A stretch of 64,000 nucleotides of DNA, taken from Pelosinus fermentans JBW45 (GTDB lineage: Bacteria; Bacillota; Negativicutes; DSM-13327). Position 1 is the first letter of the stretch, and every line of letters begins with the position of its first letter. The position numbers and the translations under genes were made by a program. The stretch spans positions 5,228,501 through 5,292,500 of the forward strand of contig NZ_CP010978.1 in assembly GCF_000271665.2 (NCBI RefSeq). The letters run 5' to 3'. The notes beneath the pieces were generated by a model that made no database searches, was not told the origin of the DNA, and saw only the letters and a list, made by a program, of their open reading frames with translations. Shown here in pieces: positions 37,430 to 46,368 of the stretch.

Positions 37430-38236
37430 CTATTTATGAATAATACAGCCACTATGCTTAACAAATTCTGTAGGAGTGGTTTTTGTATATTTCTTAAATA
37501 CCGCACAAAAATGCTTATAATCACTAAAGCCTGTCAAATTAGAAACTTCATATACCCGATGAGTCCCTTTTTTTAATAGACCAATCGCCTTTTGAATACG
37601 AAATCGTGTCAATAATTCTAAAAAAGTCTGTGATGTTGCTTCTTTAAACTTACGACTTAGATAACTGGCACTTACGTCTAATTCATCGGAAATCGAATCA
37701 ATACTGATCTTCTCATGATAATGATCACGAATTTTATAAAGCGCCTGTGCAACATAACTATTTTTTAGGGTATCCCCATTTAGATATACATCCCAATCTA
37801 CAAGTTTACCAATATCTCGTTTTTTGGTAAGTGCAATAATATTAGAATAAACCTTGGCTTCTTCCATACTTTCCTTGATTCTCTTGATTGTATTTTTAAG
37901 TTCATCTTCATCTACAGGTTTAAGCAAATAATCTGATACCTGCAGATATACCGACTTTCGCGCATAATCAAAATTGGCATAGCTTGTCAAAATGATACTT
38001 TTAAATGGTTTAATCTCCATACTTTTGGCCTTTTCCAACATTTCAATGCCATTCATGTGGGGCATAATGATATCTGCAATAACCAGATCGATTTCATATT
38101 GCTCTAACATAGCAAGTCCTTCTTTACCATTCTCTGCTGCGCCCACCACCATACAATCCATGCTCAGCCAGTCAATTGTGTAAACAAGTCCTCTGCGTAT
38201 AATTTCTTCATCTTCGACAATCAATACCTTGAGCAT
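37430..38236 (-). CDS. YesN-type response regulator with AraC DNA-binding domain
   Basis: A 268-residue regulator with an N-terminal receiver (acidic EDEE at 8-11, phospho-acceptor Asp55 in LVIADIIMPH, lysine in LLKPVDE near 106) and a C-terminal pair of AraC-type helix-turn-helices (about 170-262; ISDELDVSASYLSRKFKE and VSNLTGFSDYKHFCAVFKKY). ATG 38236 has GGAGG nine bases upstream. It pairs with the YesM-type kinase 47 bp upstream and probably controls the adjacent ABC importer genes. It is shorter than many YesN proteins because the linker is short. Confidence 0.93.
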   Translation of the reverse strand: MLKVLIVEDEEIIRRGLVYTIDWLSMDCMVVGAAENGKEGLAMLEQYEIDLVIADIIMPHMNGIEMLEKAKSMEIKPFKSIILTSYANFDYARKSVYLQVSDYLLKPVDEDELKNTIKRIKESMEEAKVYSNIIALTKKRDIGKLVDWDVYLNGDTLKNSYVAQALYKIRDHYHEKISIDSISDELDVSASYLSRKFKEATSQTFLELLTRFRIQKAIGLLKKGTHRVYEVSNLTGFSDYKHFCAVFKKYTKTTPTEFVKHSGCIIHK

Positions 38237-38283
38237 ATGAGTTTACCTCCTTTTATTTCAGCCAAAAAAGCGGTAACCGTCAT

Positions 38284-39984
38284 TTATTGTTTTTTATGAA
38301 TGGGCAAAACAATTTTTACAATCGTTCCTTCACAATAACTGCTGACAATTTCCAACCCATAAGAATCACCATACATCAACTGAATCCGCCGATTGACATT
38401 ATATAATCCTGAATGCTGCGAAACATTTGCAGGTGATATCAGCATCGCTCGAATCTCATTAAGTGACTGTTCATCAATTGCAGTACCATTATTAGTAATC
38501 GTAAGTATAAGCGCGCTCTCAATCATCTTTATTTCAATTTCCACCAGCATATGCTGACAATCGTGAAAACCATATTTTATTGCATTTTCGATAATAGGTT
38601 GAATCAGCAATTTAGGAACACTGCAATGATTCAGTTCTTCTGGTATATGAAGAATATAATTCAGCCGATTACCAAATCGATATTTCTGAATATCGAGATA
38701 ACTTTGGGTATATTCCATATCTTCCTGAATGGTTACCTCACTGCTGCTGGTACTAATGCTGTAGCGCAATATATTTGACAAGGCAATAATCATTTTACTG
38801 GCGGCAGCAGGGTCTAATTTAATCATAAATTTGATATTTTCTAATGAATTAAATAAAAAATGAGGATTAAATTGTGACTCAAGCTGTTTAATTTCAGAAA
38901 TAATCGTCGCTCGTGCCTTTTCATGGTTGGTTTGCATAAGCTCTTTGAGGCTGAAAAGCATTCGATTATAGGCTTCACCGATAATTTCAAATTCATTATT
39001 GGTATTGATATGAAGACGCATATCCAAATTCCCCTGTTTCACAGCCGAAAATGCTTCCACAAGCTGATCTATCATTTTCGTCTTTTCTTCCACTTGCTTT
39101 TTTACACTGATAACGATGGACACGGATAATATTATTAATACTCCAATGAGAATCATCACTGTGTTTACCAACTGACTGACGATACCACCGATAGAAGTAA
39201 ACGCATACACCATTAATTCTCCGTCTAGAATTGCTTTTTTGCTGCTATAATACTTTGTATCTGCAAAAGAAAAATATCCATTCGCATGCTGAAATTCAGG
39301 TTTCATTTTGTTCATAGCAGCACCAAAAAAATCATCTGTACAAATTGGCATATAGTCATAACGATCCTTTACAACAATATGCACATCAGGATTAATCATC
39401 GCACTTAGAATTTGTGCGGCCGGCACAACAAAAAGAACATAGCCAGTGATCTGGCCCTCTTCCAGTATTGCTTTACCAATTATAAGATCCATCTGGGAGT
39501 CAAAGCGGTGAATTGAATTCGTAAAAGTAAAGATTGGTGCCATTGGTTCTCTCTTGATTTGCCCTATAATACCCCAGTCTGCAATCCTTGCCAACTCGGC
39601 GAATTCCGGATCTTCTATTTGATTTGAAATTAGCCGATTCATCTGAGCATCAAAAATATAAAAATCAGTGTGTACACCTATCATACTGGTATATTGATAT
39701 AATTTTTCATACATTTTTGTCTTTGCAGTTTTGTTATCACGCAGCACGTTCATATCACAAAGACCAGCAATGTCATTGGCGTTATCTAAATAATTAGAAA
39801 TCATTGTACTCATCATATCACAACTAGCATTCAATCGATTGTGATTGCGTTCCAGCACATTGGTATTCCAATACGCAAAAGCAAGTATAAATACGATAAT
39901 TGAAATAATAAAAATCGGGATTAGTGCATAAATGGTAAAAGTTCGCCGTAATTCATCCTTCAAGTGGTTCACTTTTCTACTCAT
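38284..39984 (-). CDS. YesM-type sensor histidine kinase
   Basis: A 566-residue membrane kinase. A first membrane helix lies at about 16-38, an extracellular sensor (dCache/PAS-like) at about 40-250 and a second helix near 262-284, followed by a HAMP domain, a His_kinase domain with QLESQFNPHFLFNSLENIKF (phospho-acceptor His near 370) and an ATPase domain with IENAIKYGF. The sensor faces outside, so the ligand is probably extracellular. The gene follows the permease by 54 bp on the same strand; importer plus YesMN pair is a common set for sugar or phosphosugar uptake. Confidence 0.93.
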   Translation of the reverse strand: MSRKVNHLKDELRRTFTIYALIPIFIISIIVFILAFAYWNTNVLERNHNRLNASCDMMSTMISNYLDNANDIAGLCDMNVLRDNKTAKTKMYEKLYQYTSMIGVHTDFYIFDAQMNRLISNQIEDPEFAELARIADWGIIGQIKREPMAPIFTFTNSIHRFDSQMDLIIGKAILEEGQITGYVLFVVPAAQILSAMINPDVHIVVKDRYDYMPICTDDFFGAAMNKMKPEFQHANGYFSFADTKYYSSKKAILDGELMVYAFTSIGGIVSQLVNTVMILIGVLIILSVSIVISVKKQVEEKTKMIDQLVEAFSAVKQGNLDMRLHINTNNEFEIIGEAYNRMLFSLKELMQTNHEKARATIISEIKQLESQFNPHFLFNSLENIKFMIKLDPAAASKMIIALSNILRYSISTSSSEVTIQEDMEYTQSYLDIQKYRFGNRLNYILHIPEELNHCSVPKLLIQPIIENAIKYGFHDCQHMLVEIEIKMIESALILTITNNGTAIDEQSLNEIRAMLISPANVSQHSGLYNVNRRIQLMYGDSYGLEIVSSYCEGTIVKIVLPIHKKQ

Positions 39985-40038
39985 GTTTCACCCCGATTCT
40001 CTATATCAACTACGCTCATACAAGTGTTTACATTTCTA

Positions 40039-41694
40039 TTATAAACTAATATCTTTGCTGCCGGAAACTTTAAAGAATAGAAGCAGTCCAATGACTGTAG
40101 TCAGCGTTAGTATGGTAGACAGTGCTGCTGCCGTACCGTAACTTGCACGAATCACTTCTGTATAAATAGCCACGGACATTGTCTTCGTTCCGCCGGTATA
40201 CAAGATGACTGATGAACTTAATTCATTAATACAGGTAATCCAACTTAAAATCGCCCCGGATAACACCCCTGGTATCATCATTACCGCAGTAATTTTGAAG
40301 AAAGTCTTTAATGGTGATGCACCAAGACTAATGGATGCTTCCTCCACACTTGGACTGATTTGATACAAAATGGCTGAGCTTGAACGCAAGGTATAAGGCA
40401 GGCGCCTAATGACCAAAGAAACAATGATAATCGTTGCTGTTCCCGATAAGATGAGGGGGTCTTCATTAAATGCCAGGAGCAAAGTGATGCCAAGAACTGA
40501 TCCAGGAATAATATAAGGAAACATGGTAAGAGTATCAATAATATCAGTAAGCCAGCTCTTTCGTCGTGTCGTAATGTAAGCAACAAGCATACCGAAGAAA
40601 ACAATCAGCAAAATGGCAACAAAGGAATAAACATAGGTATTAGTAATTGCTAAAGCCAGATTGTCAAAAACGATACGATAACTATCCATAGAAAATCCCG
40701 ATACAAATATTTGACCCTTTGTTTTTAGAAAAGAAGTGTATATCACTGTAACTTGTGGGATGACGGATACCAATACCAGCCCATAAATAGCGATATGCAT
40801 AACTGCATTCTTTAGTCCTGACAATCCTTTCGCCTGCATAGGCCTAAGGGAACTCATGGTAAAGGATTTCCTATTTACCACGTATTTTTGCAATAAGAAA
40901 ATCGTTGTTGTAAGAATAACCATTAAGGTTGCCATGGCTGCGGCAAAATTGGCTTGCCCACCCACTTCATTAATAAACTCGGAATAAATCATGACTGGCA
41001 TAACGTTAAAACCTTCCCCAATGAGCATGGGTGTGCCAAAATCAGCTAATGCATTCATAAAAACCATCAAAGCACCCGCAAGCAGTGTGGGCATCACCAA
41101 CGGCATAATCACTGTTACTATCTTTTTTATGCCGCTGCAGCCGAGGCTTTCTGCCGCCTCAATGAGAGATGCATCAATCTTTTTCAGGGCGCCGGATACA
41201 TACAAATAAATAAAGGGATACAGCTTTAACGTAAGTACTAAGAGTATGCCGCTAAAACCATAAATAGACGGCCATTCCATATGGAATAAGTCAGAAAGAA
41301 ACTGTGTCATTATACCGCTTCGCCCGCCTAACAATACCCAAGAGTAAGCGCCGATAAAGGGGGGTGATAACATGGAGATAATCACAAGTACTTCGACTGC
41401 CCCCTTGCCTTTTACCTTAAATGCCGTCATCAAATAGGCTAATGCCGTACCAATCATGATGGATAGAATGGTTACACAAGTAGTAACCCACATGCTATTG
41501 ATCAACGATTGATAGTAGTATTTTCTACTGAAAAACTTACTGAAATTTTCCATTGTAAAAACCCCTGTAGCCGGATCCAGGAAACTGCTGATAAACAATG
41601 AAAATAAGGGATACATCAAAAACAGTCCAAATACAACAACAGATGAGACAGTAACGAATGTCCAGAAATCCCAGGTAAGCAGCTTCTTATTCAT
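40039..41694 (-). CDS. ABC transporter permease, fused two-half FbpB/AfuB type
   Basis: A 551-residue protein with two sets of about six membrane helices, each with the inner-membrane EAA-like loop (EAAESLGCSGIKKIVTVIMP near 180 and EASISLGASPLKTFFKITAV near 455). Fused permeases of this kind occur in Fe3+ (FbpB), thiamine (ThiP) and hexose-phosphate (AfuB) importers. The ATG overlaps the ATPase gene end by 8 bp. Together with the ATPase and lipoprotein it makes a full importer. The substrate is not fixed by the permease sequence. Confidence 0.92.
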   Translation of the reverse strand: MNKKLLTWDFWTFVTVSSVVVFGLFLMYPLFSLFISSFLDPATGVFTMENFSKFFSRKYYYQSLINSMWVTTCVTILSIMIGTALAYLMTAFKVKGKGAVEVLVIISMLSPPFIGAYSWVLLGGRSGIMTQFLSDLFHMEWPSIYGFSGILLVLTLKLYPFIYLYVSGALKKIDASLIEAAESLGCSGIKKIVTVIMPLVMPTLLAGALMVFMNALADFGTPMLIGEGFNVMPVMIYSEFINEVGGQANFAAAMATLMVILTTTIFLLQKYVVNRKSFTMSSLRPMQAKGLSGLKNAVMHIAIYGLVLVSVIPQVTVIYTSFLKTKGQIFVSGFSMDSYRIVFDNLALAITNTYVYSFVAILLIVFFGMLVAYITTRRKSWLTDIIDTLTMFPYIIPGSVLGITLLLAFNEDPLILSGTATIIIVSLVIRRLPYTLRSSSAILYQISPSVEEASISLGASPLKTFFKITAVMMIPGVLSGAILSWITCINELSSSVILYTGGTKTMSVAIYTEVIRASYGTAAALSTILTLTTVIGLLLFFKVSGSKDISL

Positions 41695-42802
41695 ACTGCT
41701 TCACATCCCTAATTAAATTCACCCTTTGGTCCGCAGTAAAAATATTGATTTTGGCTTTGTTAGGCCGAAGAATAATTGTCTCACCAATTTCGAACACTTT
41801 TTCTGCATGGCCTAAGTCTTGTGAAAATTCAGTTGCAGATTGATTTTTCATCACCATACCAGAAGCAAAAGCAAGTGTATAATTTACATATTTACCAAGA
41901 AATACTCGGTTATGAATTGTGCATTCTATACCATCTTCTTGTACTGAGAATTCTTCTGGCCTAACAGAAATAATAATCTCTTGCCCATCTGTTACTGAGC
42001 TAAGATTATCCATTTTTAGCTGATAACCGTCCTGAAACAAAACAAAAGTCTTATGATCTTCGACTTTTATTTTGCCGACAAATAGATTAGAATGGCCGAT
42101 GAAAGTAGAAACAAATACATTATAAGGCCTTGTATAAATGGACTGCGGTTTTCCAATTTGCTCAATTACGCCTGTTTGCATAACTGCAATTCTATCGGAA
42201 ATAGCCAAAGCTTCCTCCTGGTCATGAGTTACATAAACAGTGGTAATTCCTACTTGATTTTGTACTTCACGAATGGCACTGCGCATTTCTACGCGAAGTT
42301 TTGCGTCTAAATTAGAAAGGGGTTCATCCATAAGGAGTACATTGGGATGGATCACAATGGCTCTTGCTAAAGCAACCCGCTGTTGCTGCCCCCCAGAAAG
42401 TCGTTCCGGTAAGCGATCTTGATATTCTTCAATCTTTACTGCTTTTAAAATAGCATCCACTTTGGTTTTAATCTCTGCCTTGTCGAATCGGCGCAGCTTT
42501 AGACCATATTCTATATTTTCCCGTACTGTTAAATGAGGAAATATGGCATAACTTTGAAATACCATACCAATATTACGTTTATGAGTCGGAATCTCATTGA
42601 TCACCAAATCATCAAATTTGATTTCTCCCCCCTCAATACTATTGAATCCTGCAATCATTCTTAGTAAAGTTGTTTTACCACAGCCTGAAGGTCCTAATAA
42701 CGTAAAAAACTCACCATTTTTAATATGGGCTGATAAATTGGGGATAATCGTTACTTGATCGTATCTTTTGATTACATGGTCAATATGAATTGCAACACTC
42801 AT
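41687..42802 (-). CDS. ABC transporter ATP-binding protein (FbpC/PotA type)
   Basis: A 371-residue ATPase. Walker A is GPSGCGKTTLLRM (near 38-50), the signature LSGGQQQRVALARA near 136, Walker B VLLMDEPLSNLD near 156 and the switch His in TVYVTHDQEEA near 190. A C-terminal TOBE-type extension (about 240-365) is present, as in the Fe3+/spermidine/maltose group. It powers uptake through the permease whose gene overlaps its 3' end by 8 bp. A stable hairpin precedes it, after the lipoprotein gene. Confidence 0.93.
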   Translation of the reverse strand: MSVAIHIDHVIKRYDQVTIIPNLSAHIKNGEFFTLLGPSGCGKTTLLRMIAGFNSIEGGEIKFDDLVINEIPTHKRNIGMVFQSYAIFPHLTVRENIEYGLKLRRFDKAEIKTKVDAILKAVKIEEYQDRLPERLSGGQQQRVALARAIVIHPNVLLMDEPLSNLDAKLRVEMRSAIREVQNQVGITTVYVTHDQEEALAISDRIAVMQTGVIEQIGKPQSIYTRPYNVFVSTFIGHSNLFVGKIKVEDHKTFVLFQDGYQLKMDNLSSVTDGQEIIISVRPEEFSVQEDGIECTIHNRVFLGKYVNYTLAFASGMVMKNQSATEFSQDLGHAEKVFEIGETIILRPNKAKINIFTADQRVNLIRDVKQYE

Positions 42803-42844
42803 AGATAAAACCTCCGTTTAAACTTCGGGCATTTTTATAGATTG

Positions 42845-42876
42845 ACAGCCCACAACAAATAATTTGTGTGGGCTGT
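42845..42876 (-). terminator. Hairpin between the binding-protein gene and the ATPase gene
   Basis: A perfect 10-bp stem (ACAGCCCACA / TGTGGGCTGT) with a 12-base AT-rich loop lies 18 bases after the lipoprotein stop. There is no T run on the minus strand. Such hairpins after binding-protein genes commonly protect the 5' mRNA or reduce downstream expression; a full stop is less likely. Confidence 0.6.
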
Positions 42877-42894
42877 ATAACAACCATGATCGGA

Positions 42895-43935
42895 TCAATT
42901 AACGCTGGTAAATATGTCTTTAAATTTATCTAGCCATTGCCTTTGATTGGCTACAACCACTTTTTCATCATCGTTGATAATATTGATTTTTGACTTTTCA
43001 ATCAAACCTTTTGGCGGTTCGACGTCATCACGGACAGAACGTCTGTGTAATTGTTGTACAATAATAGTCTGGGCATCTTTACTGGTGATAAAATCAATAA
43101 ATTTCTTTGCATTTGTCATGTTTTTCGCATTCTTTATGACGTAAACACCATCTGGCTTAGAAATAACTCCTTCTTTCATATAAACCAATTTTACGGGAGC
43201 GCCATCAGCAACGTATTTTGCACCGCCTTCTTCGAAAGTACAACCTACAGCGTATTCACCATCAGCCACTCCTTTATAAACAGCTGAAGAACCACTAAGC
43301 AGCTTACCATCTAGATTTGCACAGAGTGCTTTTACATAATCCCAGCCTTTTTCCGGATCACCTTTGCCCATCGCGTAGAGCATGTTGATTAAATGTTCAT
43401 AAGAAGAAGAAGATTTTGATGGATCAGAAAAGGCAATTTTGCCTTTTAATTTTGGATTTAATAAGTCTTCATAACCTTCCATTTTCATATCGCCAATTAA
43501 ATTTGTATTGACCATAATTACACTTGGAATATCGGTAAATCGAGTCAAAGAACCTTCTGTATTCTTAAACGCCTGCTGAATCTTATCTTCATTCGCTGAA
43601 GTATAATTTTCAAATAAATTGGCTTTCGGCTTCATCGTACCAAGTGATCCGCCCCAGAAAATATCACCCAGCGGATTTGCTTTTTCGGATTCCACCCGCT
43701 TTAGCAATTCACCGCTGCCAGCCGCGACAACCTCTACTTTTATACCACTTTGTTTTTCAAATTCACTTACTAATGGATTGATAAAAGTCAACGGATGAGG
43801 ACAATAAATAACTAATTTGTCTGTTTTTTCTGCTCCAGATTTTTCTGTCGTGGCTTTCGTATTTCCACCATTGCAGCCGACAAGGATTAAAGAGGGAAAA
43901 AGTAAAATGAGCATCAAAGACATAAGCTTTTTCAT
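42895..43935 (-). CDS. Substrate-binding lipoprotein of the ABC importer (Fe3+/phosphosugar family)
   Basis: A 346-residue lipoprotein with a signal peptide (MKKLMSLMLILLF...) and lipobox LVGC. The ATG at 43935 has GGAGG seven bases upstream; the open frame extends further but without a start signal. The mature part follows the AfuA/FbpA-like pattern: LVIYCPHP, VEVVAAGSGELLKRVESEK, GDIFWGGSLG, then IAFSDPSKSSSS. This family was first called Fe3+-binding, and AfuA members bind hexose phosphates. The YesMN pair and a decayed HAD phosphatase nearby favour a phosphorylated sugar, by inference. It is the first gene of the importer operon. Confidence 0.9.
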   Translation of the reverse strand: MKKLMSLMLILLFPSLILVGCNGGNTKATTEKSGAEKTDKLVIYCPHPLTFINPLVSEFEKQSGIKVEVVAAGSGELLKRVESEKANPLGDIFWGGSLGTMKPKANLFENYTSANEDKIQQAFKNTEGSLTRFTDIPSVIMVNTNLIGDMKMEGYEDLLNPKLKGKIAFSDPSKSSSSYEHLINMLYAMGKGDPEKGWDYVKALCANLDGKLLSGSSAVYKGVADGEYAVGCTFEEGGAKYVADGAPVKLVYMKEGVISKPDGVYVIKNAKNMTNAKKFIDFITSKDAQTIIVQQLHRRSVRDDVEPPKGLIEKSKINIINDDEKVVVANQRQWLDKFKDIFTSVN

Positions 43936-43971
43936 TAATTTTCCTCCATTCAAGTGGTTCTCTCTACCCAA

Positions 43972-44000
43972 ATTATATATAAACCATTTCTGCTGAACAA
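43972..44000 (-). promoter_or_regulatory. Promoter of the ABC importer operon
   Basis: On the minus strand TTGTTC (44000-43995), 17 bases, then TATAAT (43977-43972), about 36 bases before the lipoprotein start. This also argues against the longer upstream start for the lipoprotein. Confidence 0.65.
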
Positions 44001-44075
44001 TCCCAGAATTATCTATAACTATCAGAAATAATGAACTTTTATTATATTTATCTAAATATTTCAATTATTCAAAAC

Positions 44076-44114
44076 ATAATCTTAGAAGCGAAGAGACGCT
44101 CCTTCTAAGATTAT
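44076..44114 (-). terminator. Terminator of the MocR-type gene
   Basis: A perfect 13-bp stem (ATAATCTTAGAAG / CTTCTAAGATTAT) with a 13-base loop. It lies 56 bp after the MocR-type stop and ends transcription before the importer promoter. The T tract is weak (TGTTTTGAA). Confidence 0.65.
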
Positions 44115-44169
44115 ACTTCCGATGCATGCCTGTAATTCTGACTATAAACCCATTCGCAGTAATTTTCTA

Positions 44170-45588
44170 TTATATTTTCGATACACCATCTTGCAAGCAC
44201 CAAACCTGACATAATAGCTTAATTCCCTGATCAATTTCATTGCTATTCATACTACCAAATCCAAGCATGACTTGAGAGTTTGCAGCACTATGATGCAGAT
44301 ACGTACTAGAGAGGGGGAACAGTCTCACCTCTCTTTCCTGAGCACGCTGAATCAGTTCCTCTTCACTAAGGGAATTACCAAATAGCTCTAAAATAACATG
44401 AAGCCCCGCCCCCTGTCCAATTATATGAGCTTGAGAGGCGAAATGCTGCTGGATCGATTGAATGAGTGCATCATGCTTCTTTTTATATACATTTCGCATT
44501 TTGCGCAAGTGCCGTTCCCAATACCCTTGTTCCATAAACTTATAAAGTGTTCTCTGATCTAATAAAGAAACACTCGCAGCATAATCCCTAAACAGCTCAC
44601 GATAAACATCGAGTAATCGATAAGGCAATACCATATAACTGACCCGAAGAGCTGGCGATAATACCTTAGAAAACGTACCTACATAAACGATATTTCCTTG
44701 GGGATGCAATCCCTGCAGGGCAGGAATGGGTTTGCCCTGGTATCGCAGTTCACTGTCATAGTCATCTTCAATAATGACGCCTCCGACAGTTTCCGCCCAA
44801 TCAATTAATCGTAGTCTATTTGCCACAGGCATAACATGACCTAAAGGAAACTGATGGGAAGGTGTGACATACACAATGGTGCTGTCGGTCTTTTGTAAAC
44901 ACCCTAAATCGAGACCCTCGGAATTGACTGGTATCGGGTTAAAAGAGAAGGAATGATTCCGAAAAACAGCTTTTGGAATAAAGTGTCCGGGATCTTCCAT
45001 GGCAAAGATAGAATGATTTTTTCTCAATATGGGTGCCAGAATCGAAAGACTGTCTTGAAGCCCAGAGCAAACGATGATTTGCTCTGGATCACAAGAAATC
45101 CCCCGTGAGCGAGACATATATCGTTGTATCTCATAGCGCAATGCAAAATCCCCCTGCTGATTGCTATAAAAAGCAAGCTGCTTCGGCTCTTCCTTTAAAC
45201 ACTCCACATACAATTTGCGCCATAGGTTGACAGGGAAACTCTCTGGCGAAAGACACGCAGGATGAAAATCAAAGGAATATGTTTTTCTATCTTTAGAGAC
45301 TTTTCTCACTGATGCATCGATATTGCCCTGAGAGGCTGGAAAGACGTCTGGTTCTATAAAGGAAACATAGTATCCACTTCTTGGCTTGCTGTGTATATAC
45401 CCTTCAGCACATAACTGCTGATAGGCATACTCTACCGTATTGCGGCTGACAGATAATTCAATAGACAAATTCTTAACCGATAGAAGTTTTGCAGCCGGGA
45501 GCAATTCCCCTGATAATATTTGTTTTTTAATTTGGTTGTAGATTTTTTTGTGCAACGGCTGACGGTCCTTATTGTCCAATATAAACAT
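44170..45588 (-). CDS. MocR/PdxR-type regulator (GntR HTH plus aminotransferase-like domain)
   Basis: A 472-residue fusion regulator. Residues 10-75 form a GntR winged helix (LSVKNLSIELSVSRNTVEYAYQQL), followed by a fold-type I aminotransferase-like domain (about 110-465) with EDDYDSELRY and the PLP lysine segment YVGTFSKVLSPALRVSY. Members such as PdxR bind PLP and control vitamin B6 or amine genes. It is divergent from a PPOX/FMN-binding gene, the classic PdxR-type layout, which hints at B6-related control. Its own promoter contains a direct repeat between -35 and -10, so autorepression is likely. Confidence 0.92.
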   Translation of the reverse strand: MFILDNKDRQPLHKKIYNQIKKQILSGELLPAAKLLSVKNLSIELSVSRNTVEYAYQQLCAEGYIHSKPRSGYYVSFIEPDVFPASQGNIDASVRKVSKDRKTYSFDFHPACLSPESFPVNLWRKLYVECLKEEPKQLAFYSNQQGDFALRYEIQRYMSRSRGISCDPEQIIVCSGLQDSLSILAPILRKNHSIFAMEDPGHFIPKAVFRNHSFSFNPIPVNSEGLDLGCLQKTDSTIVYVTPSHQFPLGHVMPVANRLRLIDWAETVGGVIIEDDYDSELRYQGKPIPALQGLHPQGNIVYVGTFSKVLSPALRVSYMVLPYRLLDVYRELFRDYAASVSLLDQRTLYKFMEQGYWERHLRKMRNVYKKKHDALIQSIQQHFASQAHIIGQGAGLHVILELFGNSLSEEELIQRAQEREVRLFPLSSTYLHHSAANSQVMLGFGSMNSNEIDQGIKLLCQVWCLQDGVSKI

Positions 45589-45635
45589 GACTCTTCACCC
45601 TAATTCCTTTATTTTCAAGGCTCTTAACTATCGCC

Positions 45636-45664
45636 ATTATATCTAGGGTGATCTAGAGTGTCAA
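45636..45664 (-). promoter_or_regulatory. MocR-gene promoter with operator repeats in the spacer
   Basis: On the minus strand TTGACA (45664-45659), exactly 17 bases, then TATAAT (45641-45636). The spacer is filled by a tandem 10-bp direct repeat (plus strand ATCTAGGGTG, ATCTAGAGTG at 45641-45660), a one-turn period matching the direct repeats used by MocR-type regulators. Confidence 0.75.
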
Positions 45665-45837
45665 GGCGCTGGAGATCCTTCCTCAGAAAAAACTGACCCC
45701 ATATTTTATTTGAGAATTGCCCCTGTAATTGGGGGTAGTTTTATTTTATACTATGAATATCGAATCGAGGGCACAATAATGCGGATAATCTTATCCGCTA
45801 ACAAACTTCTTACTTTAAACAGAAAGGATGTATTTTT

Positions 45838-46215
45838 ATGCTTAACGAAAAATTATTGGACGTACTTTCTCATCCCGCAGATGGAGCAATCTCAATTGTT
45901 ACCAGTGGCGACGATGGTCCTCATGTAGTGAATACCTGGAATAGCTATATAACGGTTACACCGGATGATAAACTATTGATTCCCGCTTCCGGTTTTGTTA
46001 AAACAGAGAGAAACCTTAGTGCTCATAACGATGCGACTCTTTCTATCGCCAGCAGGGAAATCGAAGGTTACAGAGGAAAAGGAACTGGTTTCATTGTGAA
46101 AGGAACCACCCGTTTTATAAAATCCGGTGAGGATTTCGAGTTCATGAAAGAAAAATTTTCATGGATTCGTGCAGTATTAGAAATCACAGTAACTTCTGCA
46201 AAACAAATGCTTTAA
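45838..46215 (+). CDS. Pyridoxamine 5'-phosphate oxidase-like FMN-binding protein
   Basis: A 125-residue split-barrel flavoprotein of the PPOX superfamily. Visible features are the N-terminal helix, the strand pair GAISIVTSGDDGPHVVNTWNSY, LLIPASGFVKTERNL, and GKGTGFIVKGTTRFI. True PNPOx enzymes are longer (about 200 residues), so this is a small relative that may bind FMN or another flavin; the reaction is unknown. AAAGGATG lies upstream of the ATG. It is divergent from the MocR-type gene and presumably controlled by it. A long hairpin follows the stop. Confidence 0.85.
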   Translation: MLNEKLLDVLSHPADGAISIVTSGDDGPHVVNTWNSYITVTPDDKLLIPASGFVKTERNLSAHNDATLSIASREIEGYRGKGTGFIVKGTTRFIKSGEDFEFMKEKFSWIRAVLEITVTSAKQML

Positions 46216-46285
46216 AATCTCAAGTCACCGATTAAACATCATAAAAGGTGCTTGCCATCATCAAGTAATACTGCGTTCACTAAAA

Positions 46286-46352
46286 AAACAGCCTGCTATA
46301 GATTAGGCCTTAGTCAGCGATTGACTAAGGCCTAATCTATAGCAGGCTGTTT
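46286..46352. terminator. 31-bp perfect hairpin terminator between convergent genes
   Basis: Arms 46286-46316 and 46322-46352 are perfectly complementary (AAACAGCCTGCTATAGATTA...) around a 5-base loop, with T-rich flanks on both strands. It can end transcription of the PPOX gene and of eutC. Confidence 0.85.
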
Positions 46353-46368
46353 AATATTGCCTTTTTAT

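Noticed and set aside
45710-45928. 72-codon plus-strand frame overlapping the PPOX gene
   Set aside because: It runs in a different frame into the well-supported PPOX gene and starts inside the divergent promoter region.
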